DNA of 64,000 bases from Huntiella abstrusa. Its lineage: Eukaryota > Ascomycota > Sordariomycetes > Microascales > Ceratocystidaceae. Under the pieces are notes generated by a model. That model saw only the letters and a program-made list of their open reading frames with translations. It had not been told where the DNA came from and made no database searches. Made by a program: the position numbers and the translations under genes. Within the stretch, counting starts at the first letter, position 1. Each line of letters starts with the position of its first letter. Shown here piece after piece: positions 33,184 through 43,170 of this stretch. The DNA is taken from assembly GCA_025685495.1 (NCBI GenBank), contig JAJNMT010000071.1, forward strand, positions 1 to 64,000, in the 5' to 3' direction.

Positions 33184-33504
33184 TTAATGACCGTAGCTTT
33201 GGATTCGATGCGTGTGAGATGAGTGTAACTCATAATGGTAGCCGTCACGACTAGGTTTGAGGATCTGCACTGTGACTTCGTAAACGCCCGACATAGAAAG
33301 ATATAACTCGCCGCTGAAAGCCCCACCTTCGTAGCCGATTGGACTCATAGTCACAGTGGAGGTCTGGCGAAGCGGGTCCCGGATGGTCATAGTGGCAGAA
33401 AAGCCACGGCTGGAACTGCGAGAAACATTGCTACAGACGATGTGGCTGACTTGGCCAACATATCCGTAGGACGGGTTGTCATTCAAGGCGAAGCGAGGAG
33501 ACAT
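33184..33504 (-). CDS. Small Ig-like beta-sandwich protein, member 4
   Basis: Intronless, 106 residues from ATG 33504, sister of member 2. YVGQ (15-18), a Cys at 24, SATMTIRDP (36-44), SMSGVYEVTVQI (72-83), then KPSRDGY and SSHTHRIQ which are identical to member 2. Divergent substitutions are spread over surface-like positions while strand hydrophobics and turns are kept, which suggests purifying selection on the fold. No signal peptide. Head to head with member 5 across a 1.6-kb spacer that resembles the pair I spacer. Confidence 0.8.
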   Translation of the reverse strand: MSPRFALNDNPSYGYVGQVSHIVCSNVSRSSSRGFSATMTIRDPLRQTSTVTMSPIGYEGGAFSGELYLSMSGVYEVTVQILKPSRDGYHYELHSSHTHRIQSYGH

Positions 33505-35136
33505 TGTAATGAAATTGAGGTCGTGAGGTCTAATGTTTTGGTATTGTGGTGATAGGAAGTGTTAATGGGGTTGGAGTAATTGATTTCTATGAGAACGATG
33601 GGTCTAGAGGGGACGGTAACAATTAGCTCTATGTATCCACGGCTGGTTGGTGAATTCATCATGTGTTCTTGATACTAAGGAACCGGGCGCTCTAGCCGTT
33701 ATAAAACTGTAAGAATCCATTGTCTCAGGTCATCGCGCGGGTACCGCGATATCCGCTCATCCAACCAAGCGGGATGCACGACACTCGTAGAAGAGAGACA
33801 CACAAGGGGAGAATAGGTCCCGGACGGTTCTACCACATGGCGTGGCTTCTTGACGACGATGAAGGATCAATACACACAAAGAAGCTCGGCCGTATCCGCG
33901 AACGATTGGCCTTTTGCATCTCCTTTGTTGAGAAATACACAACAAAGCTTCAATGGTCATAGGTCTGGGAGTAATTGACGTCACAATCACGTGCTGGATT
34001 TCCTATGGTCAACTTGAACACGTGGCTTAGAGGTTAAGGCTAGCAGTTAACGCTGGCATTATGTGGTAGAGCATAAGTTTTTCCGAAGCTCCATCGGTGT
34101 CTTGATGTCCGGTTGAGTTAAGCTTCGCAGTCTTTGTTCTCGTCTCCCAAAGGGATTTTGGCGATGACAGAACCAACAATTCTTACGTCACTTTCGGCTC
34201 CTCCCGTTGTGACGGGCCCCTGTTACCCGCAATCTCTATATCAGGAGCAAGGAATGCTCGGTTATTGCTCGAGACAAAGGAAACATCGGCGTTGGAAATG
34301 CTAAGCATGACTTGGAAGCAATGGCCCCAACCTTTCTAGTCCGAGGTCCAAGATGAGTACTAGCGATGCGGGCGACAACTGTTGGTGAAAGTCGTAACGG
34401 AACTTCTGATATATCAAGTATTTGGTGTATATGGCTTGCGAGGAAGAGGTTCTGCCTAGTTGTTGCGAGCAAGAGTATAGTCGCGATTGAGCGATGCGGA
34501 TGGAGTGGAAAGATGGGACTGTCTACGGAGGCATCTCGGCATGACGGGGAACACGCCCCCTAAGGGAGACGGATGTCAGATATGTACATATATATATACC
34601 ACTTCAAAGGTACAAGGACGCTGGCCGCCATCGGTGCAGACATGTATGACCAGATCATACTTGACCTATCACGTAGGAACTGCATTGGAGATGGCACTGT
34701 CCGGTCGCTACTCAATGAATACGGACTGCGGTGAGACTTCTGAATTGGAATCTTTGTAGATCCCATTGTTACCCCTCTTTGAGTACACCATGGGTTGAAG
34801 AAAGCTCACAAGTGTGAAGTGCTCTGAGTGATTATCCCAGGAGCTGTGGACATACAGGCGAGGAATACGTGACCTAAAAGGGTAATTACTCTGATACAAC
34901 GTTGTGTGAGGCATCCACCTCACCAGCGAGCTACTTCCTTCAAAGGGCCAGAAAGTCCAACCAAGATTTTTTCACAACGACAACATCCACAACAAACAGC
35001 AAAATTCGCTTTTTCATCCATCTGCTGTTTGTCTTCATCATCGCATCCACGCCTTTTCAAGATCAATCAAACACACAGGCCCACTGTGCTACAATCCGAC
35101 TCTCGTTATCAACAACTCTCGACCGCTGGACTCACA
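33505..35136. other. 1.6-kb divergent promoter spacer of Ig-like pair II
   Basis: Spacer between divergent starts at 33504 and 35137. Shares short blocks with the 19.1-20.6 kb spacer (for example TACGTCACTTTCGGC near 34177). Several frames of 65-120 codons overlap here, but none is conserved in pair I. The last 230 bases are A/C-rich, like a leader. Confidence 0.5.
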
Positions 35137-35457
35137 ATGTCTGCCCACTTTCAGTTCGACACAATTCAGGTTACCTGCTACGTTGGCGAGACCGTGTACC
35201 TCTCGTGCACCGACGTCAACCGTGCTCAGGACGACGGACTCTCTGCCTCGCTCACCATTCGTGACCCCTACGGTCATGTTTCTAGCCGAGTGATGATGTC
35301 TTCGGGATGGGACCCGGTCAGCTTCTCCGCCAGCTTCTGTCCCTCGCAAGCTGGTGATTATGAGATCAAGATTCAATTCTTGCAAATGACCAGCGACGGG
35401 TGCGCCATGGAAGTCCACTCGACTATTTCCAAGTTCATTACGGCGTTCGACCATTAG
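35137..35457 (+). CDS. Small Ig-like beta-sandwich protein, member 5
   Basis: Intronless, 106 residues. ATG 35137 is preferred over an upstream in-frame ATG (34906) because it gives exactly the sister length and the upstream segment is leader-like. HFQFD (4-8), YVGE (15-18), Cys 24, LTIRDPYGH (39-47), F63 and F67, AGDYEIKIQF (72-81), SKFITAF near the end. It is the most regular member and the best query for the family. No signal peptide or membrane segment. Proposed intracellular beta-sandwich; binding partner unknown. Confidence 0.82.
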   Translation: MSAHFQFDTIQVTCYVGETVYLSCTDVNRAQDDGLSASLTIRDPYGHVSSRVMMSSGWDPVSFSASFCPSQAGDYEIKIQFLQMTSDGCAMEVHSTISKFITAFDH

Positions 35458-37226
35458 TTAGACCTCGATAAGCTACATGATGGTGGGCAATAATGTTTTT
35501 CGAAGCCCCCCTGTTCCTCCTTGAATGTGAGTATGCCAGGGATTCAAACGATCTTTCATTGTTCTAACGTTTTGAATAGACAGCCCATGGTTACACGCAT
35601 TCTGCCTGTTCCCAGAACCAGAGGCAGCAAGGACCACTTTTTTCGTGCCAACCAGTGATAACGCCCAGATAGAGAATTCGTTTAATTATAAACCGTCGTT
35701 AATACATGTGCTTTGTACAAAATTCCCCCATGAGCCCATATCGCCAAATCCACTACAGTAGCTCGAATCAGTAGCCCACACAGTATGTGCCACTTCACTT
35801 GTGTTTATGTAACTTGGATATCATTCCCATCTTTGCTGAGCAGTTCGTCTTGAGTACGGCGCTATTGGGTAGATCCTTTGGCGTCCGCACTATATCGCAC
35901 CTTCGTTAGTTTCGCCAATGTTTCTGGTGGTGATGAGTGATGACCTTTTTGTCGAGACTCTTTCTCGGAAGACGGCATATTGAATCCTCTCCGTAACAAT
36001 TGGAGATCGTGATAGTTTCGAATGTCGAAGTGCTAGGCGTCAGCGAAGGGGTTGGAGCCTCGCGGAGCATGACACACGGATGTCTATCTTAGCTCTCGAT
36101 CATTGAGTACAGTTACCCCACGGGCTGTATGCCAGGCACCAGTATAATATCCATCTATTCAGACATACTATCGGAAACTGTTTGGAATATCTAAAGCTAC
36201 AAACATATGTCTCCACAGTCCGGTAGACAAACCAAGACATGTCCAAGCTAGGAGCGAAAGTCTTACTACTCACCGGTGTGATATGGACAATCGGAGTATT
36301 GATCGCACGAAGCCTACGAGAGGCCATGCAGAGCCTTCAGACTTTTGCCATTCTGCGAATAGAACAATCTCTAAATAACCGTGGGTCGACTAGCTGACTT
36401 GCTCAAGCCCGCTGAGGTTCAAGTTAGGGTTAGCCATCATCAATCATCCAAACCCTTGAAGGTGTATGCTTAGTCAGCATAATTAGTACGTGAGCGAGGG
36501 TGTCGCAATATCAACGGCGTATAGGTATCATGACTCGTGGTGACAAGATAACTCACGCCATAACCACTCTTCATGGTGGCACACAATATGCACGATTAGC
36601 CATCGGTTCAATTATGACTTGCCCTGTTAGGGTGGACCAGGAAAGAATTACATACATCGAATGTATCTATGTCTGATAGTCCCTCCATCTTGTGTTGACA
36701 ATTGTGACCAACCCATCTTGGCGGGGAACTGTTTCAGCCAGTATCAAAGGAGTACCCACGTAGTGATAATATCGATGGAGAAGATACATAGTCTTGAGAG
36801 ATCCTGAACGATCAGTGGCGTGTGCCTAGCTGCTATATATGGGGTTGACAATTGATAGCCTTTCAGTTCCGAACTCTGGATAGATCACGACTGCACCTGA
36901 AGCATAAAAGAATAGACATAAAGGGATACTACGTCGACATACATGTAGACTACGCCCACAAGGTATAGCGTTGGAGCAAGGATAAGTTCTCCTAACTAGA
37001 TACGCATAAACAGACGCACTGGTTGAGATTCCACTGGGCTATATACAACTTGTCTAATCAAATAGGCATACAACTTTAGTCACGTTCACGATTATTGCAA
37101 TCTTTGACGACAAATTCAGCGGCTTGTGTATTTCTCATCTCTAAGAGGGACCTGCCCACACCTATTCAGTCCATCGTTGTGCGTAGAGCGAGTCGGCGTG
37201 GTGGATTACATCGGTTGAGGATACCA
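35458..37226. other. Intergenic stretch
   Basis: No gene supported. A minus-strand frame of 75 codons (36100-36327) has nothing recognisable. GTTAGGGTTAG lies near 36424. ATGCTTAGTCAGCA near 36468 echoes 16022. Confidence 0.35.
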
Positions 37227-37462
37227 TTAGTTCTGGTATCCGCAGTTTCCGCAGTTCCGGCCAGCAGCAACCCAGGAGTCTTTCCCATTGGCCTTGCAGC
37301 GGGGGCAGAGCGTGCCAGCCAGGGTGCTGTTCTATTGATAGGTAGAAAGGTTAGCCTCGCCTGAATGAACTTAGGTTATTTTTCTCAGTTGCTTACCATG
37401 ACCGGGGCAGCGACAAGGCTGGTGGCGGGGACAGTGTTGTTGGTGTTCTTCTCGAGACACAT
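37227..37462 (-). CDS. Zinc-ribbon-like miniprotein Z3-b (two exons)
   Basis: Exon 1 is 37397-37462 (22 codons, MCLEKNTNN...), the intron 37332-37396 (65 nt, GTAAGC...CAATAG), exon 2 37227-37331 ending TAA. 56 residues: LCPRC (30-34), KDSWVAAGRN (39-48), CGNCGYQN (49-56). Sister of Z3-a with nearly identical exon 2. Its leader has no SINE, so the reverse-strand TATTTAAG box (about 37617) lies only about 155 nt from the start. The composite element is at 37877-37918. Clean promoter and intact frame make this the reference copy for Z3. Confidence 0.8.
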
Positions 37463-37876
37463 TTTGGTGATGAAGGTGATTGGATGTGGTTAAAAACAAA
37501 AAGTTGGTAAGGTGATTCTGTCGTAAACGATTCGAGTTGGATGAAAAAAAGGTTGGATGGATGGGAGTTTGTAGAGGAAGAAAAAAATGGAAAGCCATGT
37601 TCGGGCGAACGAGCATCTTAAATACCCAAAATGAATTGCGTGGGTGCCTGCCCAATTCTATTCTTTGTAAAATAATCCGGGTCCTTTCCACAATTGTTGT
37701 CATCCACAACAACCAACGCCCAATTCTATATGGTTATCACGTGTCGACTGCATTGCTATTGTGGCCGTGGCCAGAGTCTTATTGGCCTGACTGACTGCCA
37801 CACAACTGAACCGTGGTGCAGGCTATTTCCCTTTTGGGCATCTCGTTAAGCGACTTGAACCTCCCATGTGGCCGAT

Positions 37877-37918
37877 CACGTGTCCGGGGTTTGTAAATAT
37901 TCACACCCATAACCCTAA
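37877..37918. promoter_or_regulatory. E-box plus telobox composite upstream of Z3-b
   Basis: CACGTGTCCGGGGTTTG, then AACCCTAA 34 nt from the E-box start, about 260 nt beyond the TATA-like box of Z3-b. Same spacing as at 18331-18372. Confidence 0.5.
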
Positions 37919-38460
37919 AGATCTGGGGGCCGGTTGAGCCCTCCGGATGATTTGGCAGGACGGGTTGACATTCTCGCCGTGACTGGACCGTGTTGACGCC
38001 CAAATAAAAGGCTTCGCCAAGCCGACCTGCAGCCATATACAGCCACCCCGATGTCCTATCCCAAGACTTGCACGTAGGAAGCATCTTATCCATCACTAGT
38101 TATAAGAGATCACCTACTATTTCATCATCGTGTCCACGCGCTTCGGAGACATGTAGGCAATAGTGCCTCTGATGGCATGTTCGAACAGAGGCTCTGGAAA
38201 GGTGATTGGATGGCATCAGCTGAAAGCACGCTGTTCACGCGCACTTTATCCTGTCAGAAAAGGCTCAGGTGAGAGCACTGGCAAGTGATTACACCTGTAC
38301 ATATTCACTACATCACTCGTGCAGATATGGAGACCTGAAACGGCAACTATTTGGTTAATCTGATGGAATTAATTGGCCCAAGGGTATTCTAATCTATTTA
38401 ATGTATGAAATGAAGATGGCACGACGTCACGAACCAAAATACTGCCACTGAAAGCATTCA

Positions 38461-38778
38461 CTACCGCTCCACCCGAATAGCCCTGCGCGTGAAAGCAAGC
38501 AACTCCCTGCCACGCCTGCCCTGATACATCTGATAGAATCTGAGTTTGACCTCGTGTTCTCCTTGCCGTGAAGGGCGGAAGGAATACGAGAAGTGAATTG
38601 GGGCCTCATGACCACCTGACATAGCGCCAGTTGTAATGCGGCCAGAGGGGTCTCGAATGGTGATCTCTGCCCATATGTCGATGTGGTACCACTCACAACC
38701 ATTAGTGCAAGAGATATCAAACCGTTGGCCAACGCGAGGAGTAGCCCGGTTCCGATCGAAAATAAAGTAAAGAGACAT
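38461..38778 (-). CDS. Small Ig-like beta-sandwich protein, member 6
   Basis: Intronless, 105 residues from ATG 38778, starting MSLYFIFDRN. RVGQRF (15-20), AEITIRDPSGR (about 37-47), HFSYSFRPSRQGEHEVKLRF (two strands around 62-81), ending ITRR-like basic residues. One residue shorter than members 2-5 and clearly diverged, yet it keeps VGQ, TIRDPxG and G-x-(Y/H)-E-V. No partner gene head to head. No signal peptide. Confidence 0.75.
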   Translation of the reverse strand: MSLYFIFDRNRATPRVGQRFDISCTNGCEWYHIDIWAEITIRDPSGRITTGAMSGGHEAPIHFSYSFRPSRQGEHEVKLRFYQMYQGRRGRELLAFTRRAIRVER

Positions 38779-39991
38779 TTTGAGCCGGGAATAGGTATAT
38801 GTATAGAGGTATAATAGCGTTGTGCAAATACAACGTTGTTTTAGAGAGAAAGTCAAGTTCTAGAGGATTGTTTATGATTTTTAAAATGTATCAACCCCCC
38901 TCAAATGTGCAGCGATGCAGCGTGATTTTATAGTCGCCACAAACGAAAACATGTTGACTGCACGAACCGCTTCAAAAAATAGGCTATTTCATTAACTATT
39001 CTTGTCTTTATGACTTATAACTGCGGCTATTCCGAACATGACATTGAAACTGTCGGTTCGACATGTCCAACAAATATTCTCTCTTTATATGGATTGTTTA
39101 TGAAAGGCGTTTGGATCTTTGTCTGAAGCATGTAACTACATGGGGGCTCCATCTGTCACAGCGGACTATGCCGAATAAGCGGTCATGATTGTCGGGTTAT
39201 ACGATCACATATGTTCTTTGTTCATCAATGTATGTACATACACATATTCCGCTTGTTCCGTTTCTGTCTGCCTCTGTTCTAGAGTTATACGAACTCTAAC
39301 CCATTTTGGGAAACCCTAACAGTTACAGCGGCACGTTTTAGGAAAAATACGAGGATTAGCAGGCCCTGGTGGTGGTGATTCCTGGCCCTAACCCTACAGC
39401 ACAGCAACTCGTTATCAACCATCAACCCCGCACTGAAGTTGTGAGGAGTTATGGGGTAGGATTGATCGCAATAGTAATCACTTCACGTATATCTTGGTCA
39501 AAACGGCGTTGTTGTTGTATTCTTTTGTCTAGAATCGTGAATGGAAATGTTCATCAATGTCAAAGGTATACCCCGCATGGCCAGTGTACCCACTTTATCG
39601 CATACATTATAAACACATCCTTTATTCCAGTCTGACAGAAGTGGCCCACAAAACTGATATTCAGCCAATCATAATGGAACTCCATCTAGGGTTTAGATGC
39701 CTGAGAGTGGAACGAGTATATGTTTGTCGGAATAATGTATCTGGTGTTTCTGTGGATTGGGAAACTTTTTAATACAACAAGTGCTTTACATCAACTATCG
39801 TGATCATGGCTATATTGCTTACAGTGATGATATTTGGCCATGTGCTATATTAGAATGGCACGGGTCACATAGCGCTCACAACACCGACTGAAATGAGTCG
39901 ACTACGTGACACGGCTGGATTCAAACTGATTTTTGTTGCTCATCGCCAGCGTCGCACAACAGAAGCAACATTTTTCCACACAAATATTACC
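38779..39991. other. Intergenic stretch
   Basis: No gene supported. CCCTAACCCTAC lies near 39387 and GAAACCCTAAC near 39311. Short frames only. Confidence 0.35.
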
Positions 39992-41190
39992 ATGACTGAA
40001 CATTCTCACAACGTGGCCGGAAAAGTCCACACCAGAAAGCCACCCCTCTTAAGTAAGTCCCTCACATGCTTCCTTCGTATGAATCAAACACATTTCTAAC
40101 ATCACATAGTCCGCCATGACGCGTCAAGCACCGTTGAGGTCGATAGTACCGCTTCACTACCTTTCTTGACGGTCGTCCAACCGATATTTCCCACAGGCGC
40201 CTACCAAAAGTGTAACACGTGTAAGCGTCCAAGATCCCTTGCCAATTTGTTGCACAAAAATGGCAGGTTGCGCAAAACATGTCCCGAACATTCGACACGT
40301 AAGGCCGTACCTGATTACACTCCATGGAAGCTGTGGGCTGAGAATGTCCGGCAATGGAAAGATCTGGTAAGTCACCTACAGTAGTGATTTAATCTCGACG
40401 CAATGTCTAATTCAAGAACAGAATGATACAGACGTCTTTGACCGTACTGAGTTCAGCTTCGATCTAGACGATCTGCCTGTCCAATTCCCCCTTCGGATAA
40501 CCTTTGTAACAGTGCTGCTAAGAAAGCTTGGGATGCCAAAGTTAAAACAGTGGTTGACCAACTGATGGGCCACATCTCCACGATTGGTGGCTACAGATGG
40601 AGACACTACCAGCAAAATTCCAGCCCTTATGTGGCCACCAGTCTCTACAAATGCGTCCAAAGCGATATCTTCGCACCAGCTAATCGCGGGTACGGAAAAT
40701 CCGAGAATACGAAGCGATATGATGGCCATAGTATGGACCGCTACCCATGCGAGGGAAGTATCACCGTTGCCGTGGATCGGGAGCGTCGGTTCCTTAGGCT
40801 GAAGATCGCTCACAGGCATCACGAGCCTTACGAATCGATCGCACTCACACCAGAACTAGAAACTTTCATTGATCAACGGGTGCTTCTTATGACAAGCGCC
40901 GAGATTCATAAACTCATCATCAAGGATCCCAGGCCAGAGTGGCGCCGTGTCGCTCCGCATCGAGTCTACCATCGATGGAAGAAGGCGAACAACTGCGCTT
41001 GACAAACGGACGAAGATGACTGGAAATCTGTACGGCTTCCTCTACAGCGTGAAACTTTGCGCCAAGCAGCTGCCGAGAAGGGTAGCCCAAAGCTCTTTGT
41101 CCAGTTTTCCCTTTCCTGTCAAGCCTTTGTTCGTGAAGTGCTACTGCATCACCACGAAGCTATCCAGGGGGTGTGTCAACCCTGACACCG
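39992..41190 (+). pseudogene. MULE-like transposase N-terminal region, broken
   Basis: Exon 1 is 39992-40052 (MTEHSHNVAGKV...), an intron to 40109 with a CTAAC branch, exon 2 40110-40366 with CNTCKRPRS-(x12)-KTCPEH, a small zinc module, a 55-nt intron 40367-40421, then exon 3. The reading frame shifts near 40490. The other frame then gives YRWRHYQQ, YKCVQS, RYPCEGSITVAVD, LKIAHRHHEPYESIAL and a basic helix, the order seen at the start of fungal MULE-type transposases. A TGA at 41000-41002 interrupts, and recognisable coding ends near 41180 before the catalytic domain. Spliced introns are unusual for a decayed transposon, so a domesticated gene that later died is an alternative. Confidence 0.5.
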
Positions 41191-41351
41191 GCCAAACTGA
41201 TATGGGCTTCACGCATGTGTGTACACATAAAACAACTTTCCTTTCTATCTTGACTGCCCCGAAGCTCTGATCTACAGCATCGAGCATTCGTAGGCAGCCT
41301 CACTCACCTCGATAACCAAACCCAGAGAACGACAACAACGCAATAAAGACA

Positions 41352-42203
41352 ATGGCCAAAGAGGCAGAGAAGGCCGACGTCACTAAGGCGAGCCCTCCCA
41401 TCGATGTAGTCACCATCCCTGAAGACGTAGAAATGGATACTGACGCCATCACGGAGCACGAGGCTGAGCCGGCACCCCAGCCAACACCCGACAACACCAC
41501 CGCTCCCGCTTCCGACCCCCCCGGGAACCCCCCCGCTGAGAACACGCAGGAGGTGACTGTGGTTAAGAAGAACGAACCTGAGACAGCCACCACCGTCGCC
41601 GCTACCAAGCCTGCCCCCCATGACAACAAGCCCAGGGGCCCCCGCACCGAGAAGGAACGCACCATCGCGTCCGTCCTCCGGTTCAAAGAGCTCGAGATGA
41701 AGGCTCTGATTGCCAGGAACGATGCGTTCTGCATGCTTGCCGAAAAGATGCCGGAACTGCTCAATCAAGCAATTGACATCTCTAAGGGTGACGCCAGCGT
41801 CAAACATCTGGCTGCGCGCCTTTCTGAATTTTCCAGGAACTCGCTGATGTCGATGCAAGGATACGCGCCCCCGCCCACCCGTCCCTTCGCACCCACGCGT
41901 ATTGAAAAGGTTGCGAAGGAACTTCACTCCAACCCCACCCCCGAGGAACTGGACTGCAAACCCGATCTCCCGGACCTCAGCGAAGACCGGCCGACCCTGA
42001 TCACCATCGAGGCTGATTCTCTCCCCTCTCTTCCCACCGTAGAAATCGTCCCGACCAGCGAGCCCGCCAGCGAAGAGACGGTTCAACCTTCCTCACCCCC
42101 GCAAATGCGCGGCAGAAGCCGGCCACCTGCCACGGAGACCGCCGAATCTTGCCAGCCAAGCCCGCCCACGCCGCAGTCAACCCCGACGACACCCAACTGC
42201 TGA
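41352..42203 (+). CDS. LINE ORF1 (Gag-like) of a Tad/CgT1-type element
   Basis: 283 residues from ATG 41352. Acidic, Pro-rich first 100 residues, then a helix-forming region (TEKERTIASVLRFKELEMK, ARNDAFCMLAEKMPELLNQA, HLAARLSEFSRNSL at about 100-165) and a Pro/Ser-rich tail. This arrangement, directly upstream of LINE reverse-transcriptase sequence, fits the first ORF of fungal non-LTR elements. The usual CCHC knuckles are absent before the stop, so it is probably truncated. A long overlapping minus-strand frame is a by-product of the GC-rich codons. Function would be RNA binding in retrotransposition. Confidence 0.55.
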   Translation: MAKEAEKADVTKASPPIDVVTIPEDVEMDTDAITEHEAEPAPQPTPDNTTAPASDPPGNPPAENTQEVTVVKKNEPETATTVAATKPAPHDNKPRGPRTEKERTIASVLRFKELEMKALIARNDAFCMLAEKMPELLNQAIDISKGDASVKHLAARLSEFSRNSLMSMQGYAPPPTRPFAPTRIEKVAKELHSNPTPEELDCKPDLPDLSEDRPTLITIEADSLPSLPTVEIVPTSEPASEETVQPSSPPQMRGRSRPPATETAESCQPSPPTPQSTPTTPNC

Positions 42204-43170
42204 ACGTAGTGCTCCGAGGCATGGAAAAAACTGGTCATGTCCAACGTCTTCTGGGTCGCCATGTGCGTGATGGCCACAAGCGCGGGCCTCGTCTTCGCCA
42301 CAGGTGAGCGAGTCCCGGGCCCGACCATGAGCACTAGTACCCCACACGCCCCCACTACGACTACGACTACTACAGTAAACACTCAGTATGCTAATCCCAG
42401 TACCCTTTTGAGCCCGGGCTTTGCTCTTCTCTAAGCACTGCCCTCAAAAAGTTCAAAACAAAACATCCCCAAGCCTTCCTACCTCCTCAACCCTCAAGAT
42501 CCTCCAAGCCCTGAACGCCTTTCCCAAGCCGTCACTGTCCACTTCCACTACAAAAAACACATGAACACCACCTTTTTAGACTCCATCTACAGTTTCAAGA
42601 ACACCATGGATCTTCTGAAGGTTGCCAAGATCTCCCAGCTCGAGAAGAGCGAGAAGTATACTGAGTGGGCTAAGTCTGACGCCGCCAAGCCTAAAGCCGC
42701 CCAGCCCGATAGTGGGCCAGTAAACGAGGCGTCCATGAGATCCTCCCCTCCAATCTTCGTGTAGCTAAACCGAAGACGCAATATTCTCCAAACAGACGAT
42801 CAACAGGACAGCTCGTTTAATTCTGAGCACCCCGAAGACCGCGCTGAACTACAGTACCTCGCCACCGAGTGCTTGTCATTCCTCGCGGCGGTCGACCCAG
42901 TATGGAGTGCACGATACAACCTGGCGTGCAACCTCGGCCTCACCGCAGTCAACACAAACACCGCGATAAACAACATCACCCCAGCCACAGCCGCTATTCC
43001 CATCATAGCCATCACTGCAGCCCCCGCCCACGAAATGGCCCCAGCCGCCGATGCCCCCACAAATTCCACCATCACGCTTGGATACAACGACAACAGGAAC
43101 TACCGAATTTGGAACCCAATAGACAAGAAGATTTTCCAGACCAAGGATGTCACGTTTGACGAGACAACAC
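42204..43170 (+). pseudogene. Mixed retrotransposon fragments including a copia piece
   Basis: A frame of about 67 codons (42561-42764) with QLEKSEKYTEWAKS recalls a copia Gag start. A second frame (to about 43160) ends YRIWNPIDKKIFQTKDVTFDE, the conserved stretch found just after the integrase core of copia polyproteins. At about 43170 the sequence changes frame to a LINE linker (KTEKAYYAGMIKEIADS). The pieces are joined without complete domains. Confidence 0.5.

Noticed and set aside
35089..35454. 121-codon minus-strand frame over Ig-like member 5
   Set aside because: Shadow of the plus-strand gene, which is supported by five paralogues of the same length.
41304..42086. 260-codon minus-strand frame opposite LINE ORF1
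   Set aside because: It mirrors the GC-rich codons of the plus-strand Gag-like ORF, is Gly/Val-rich and has no independent support.
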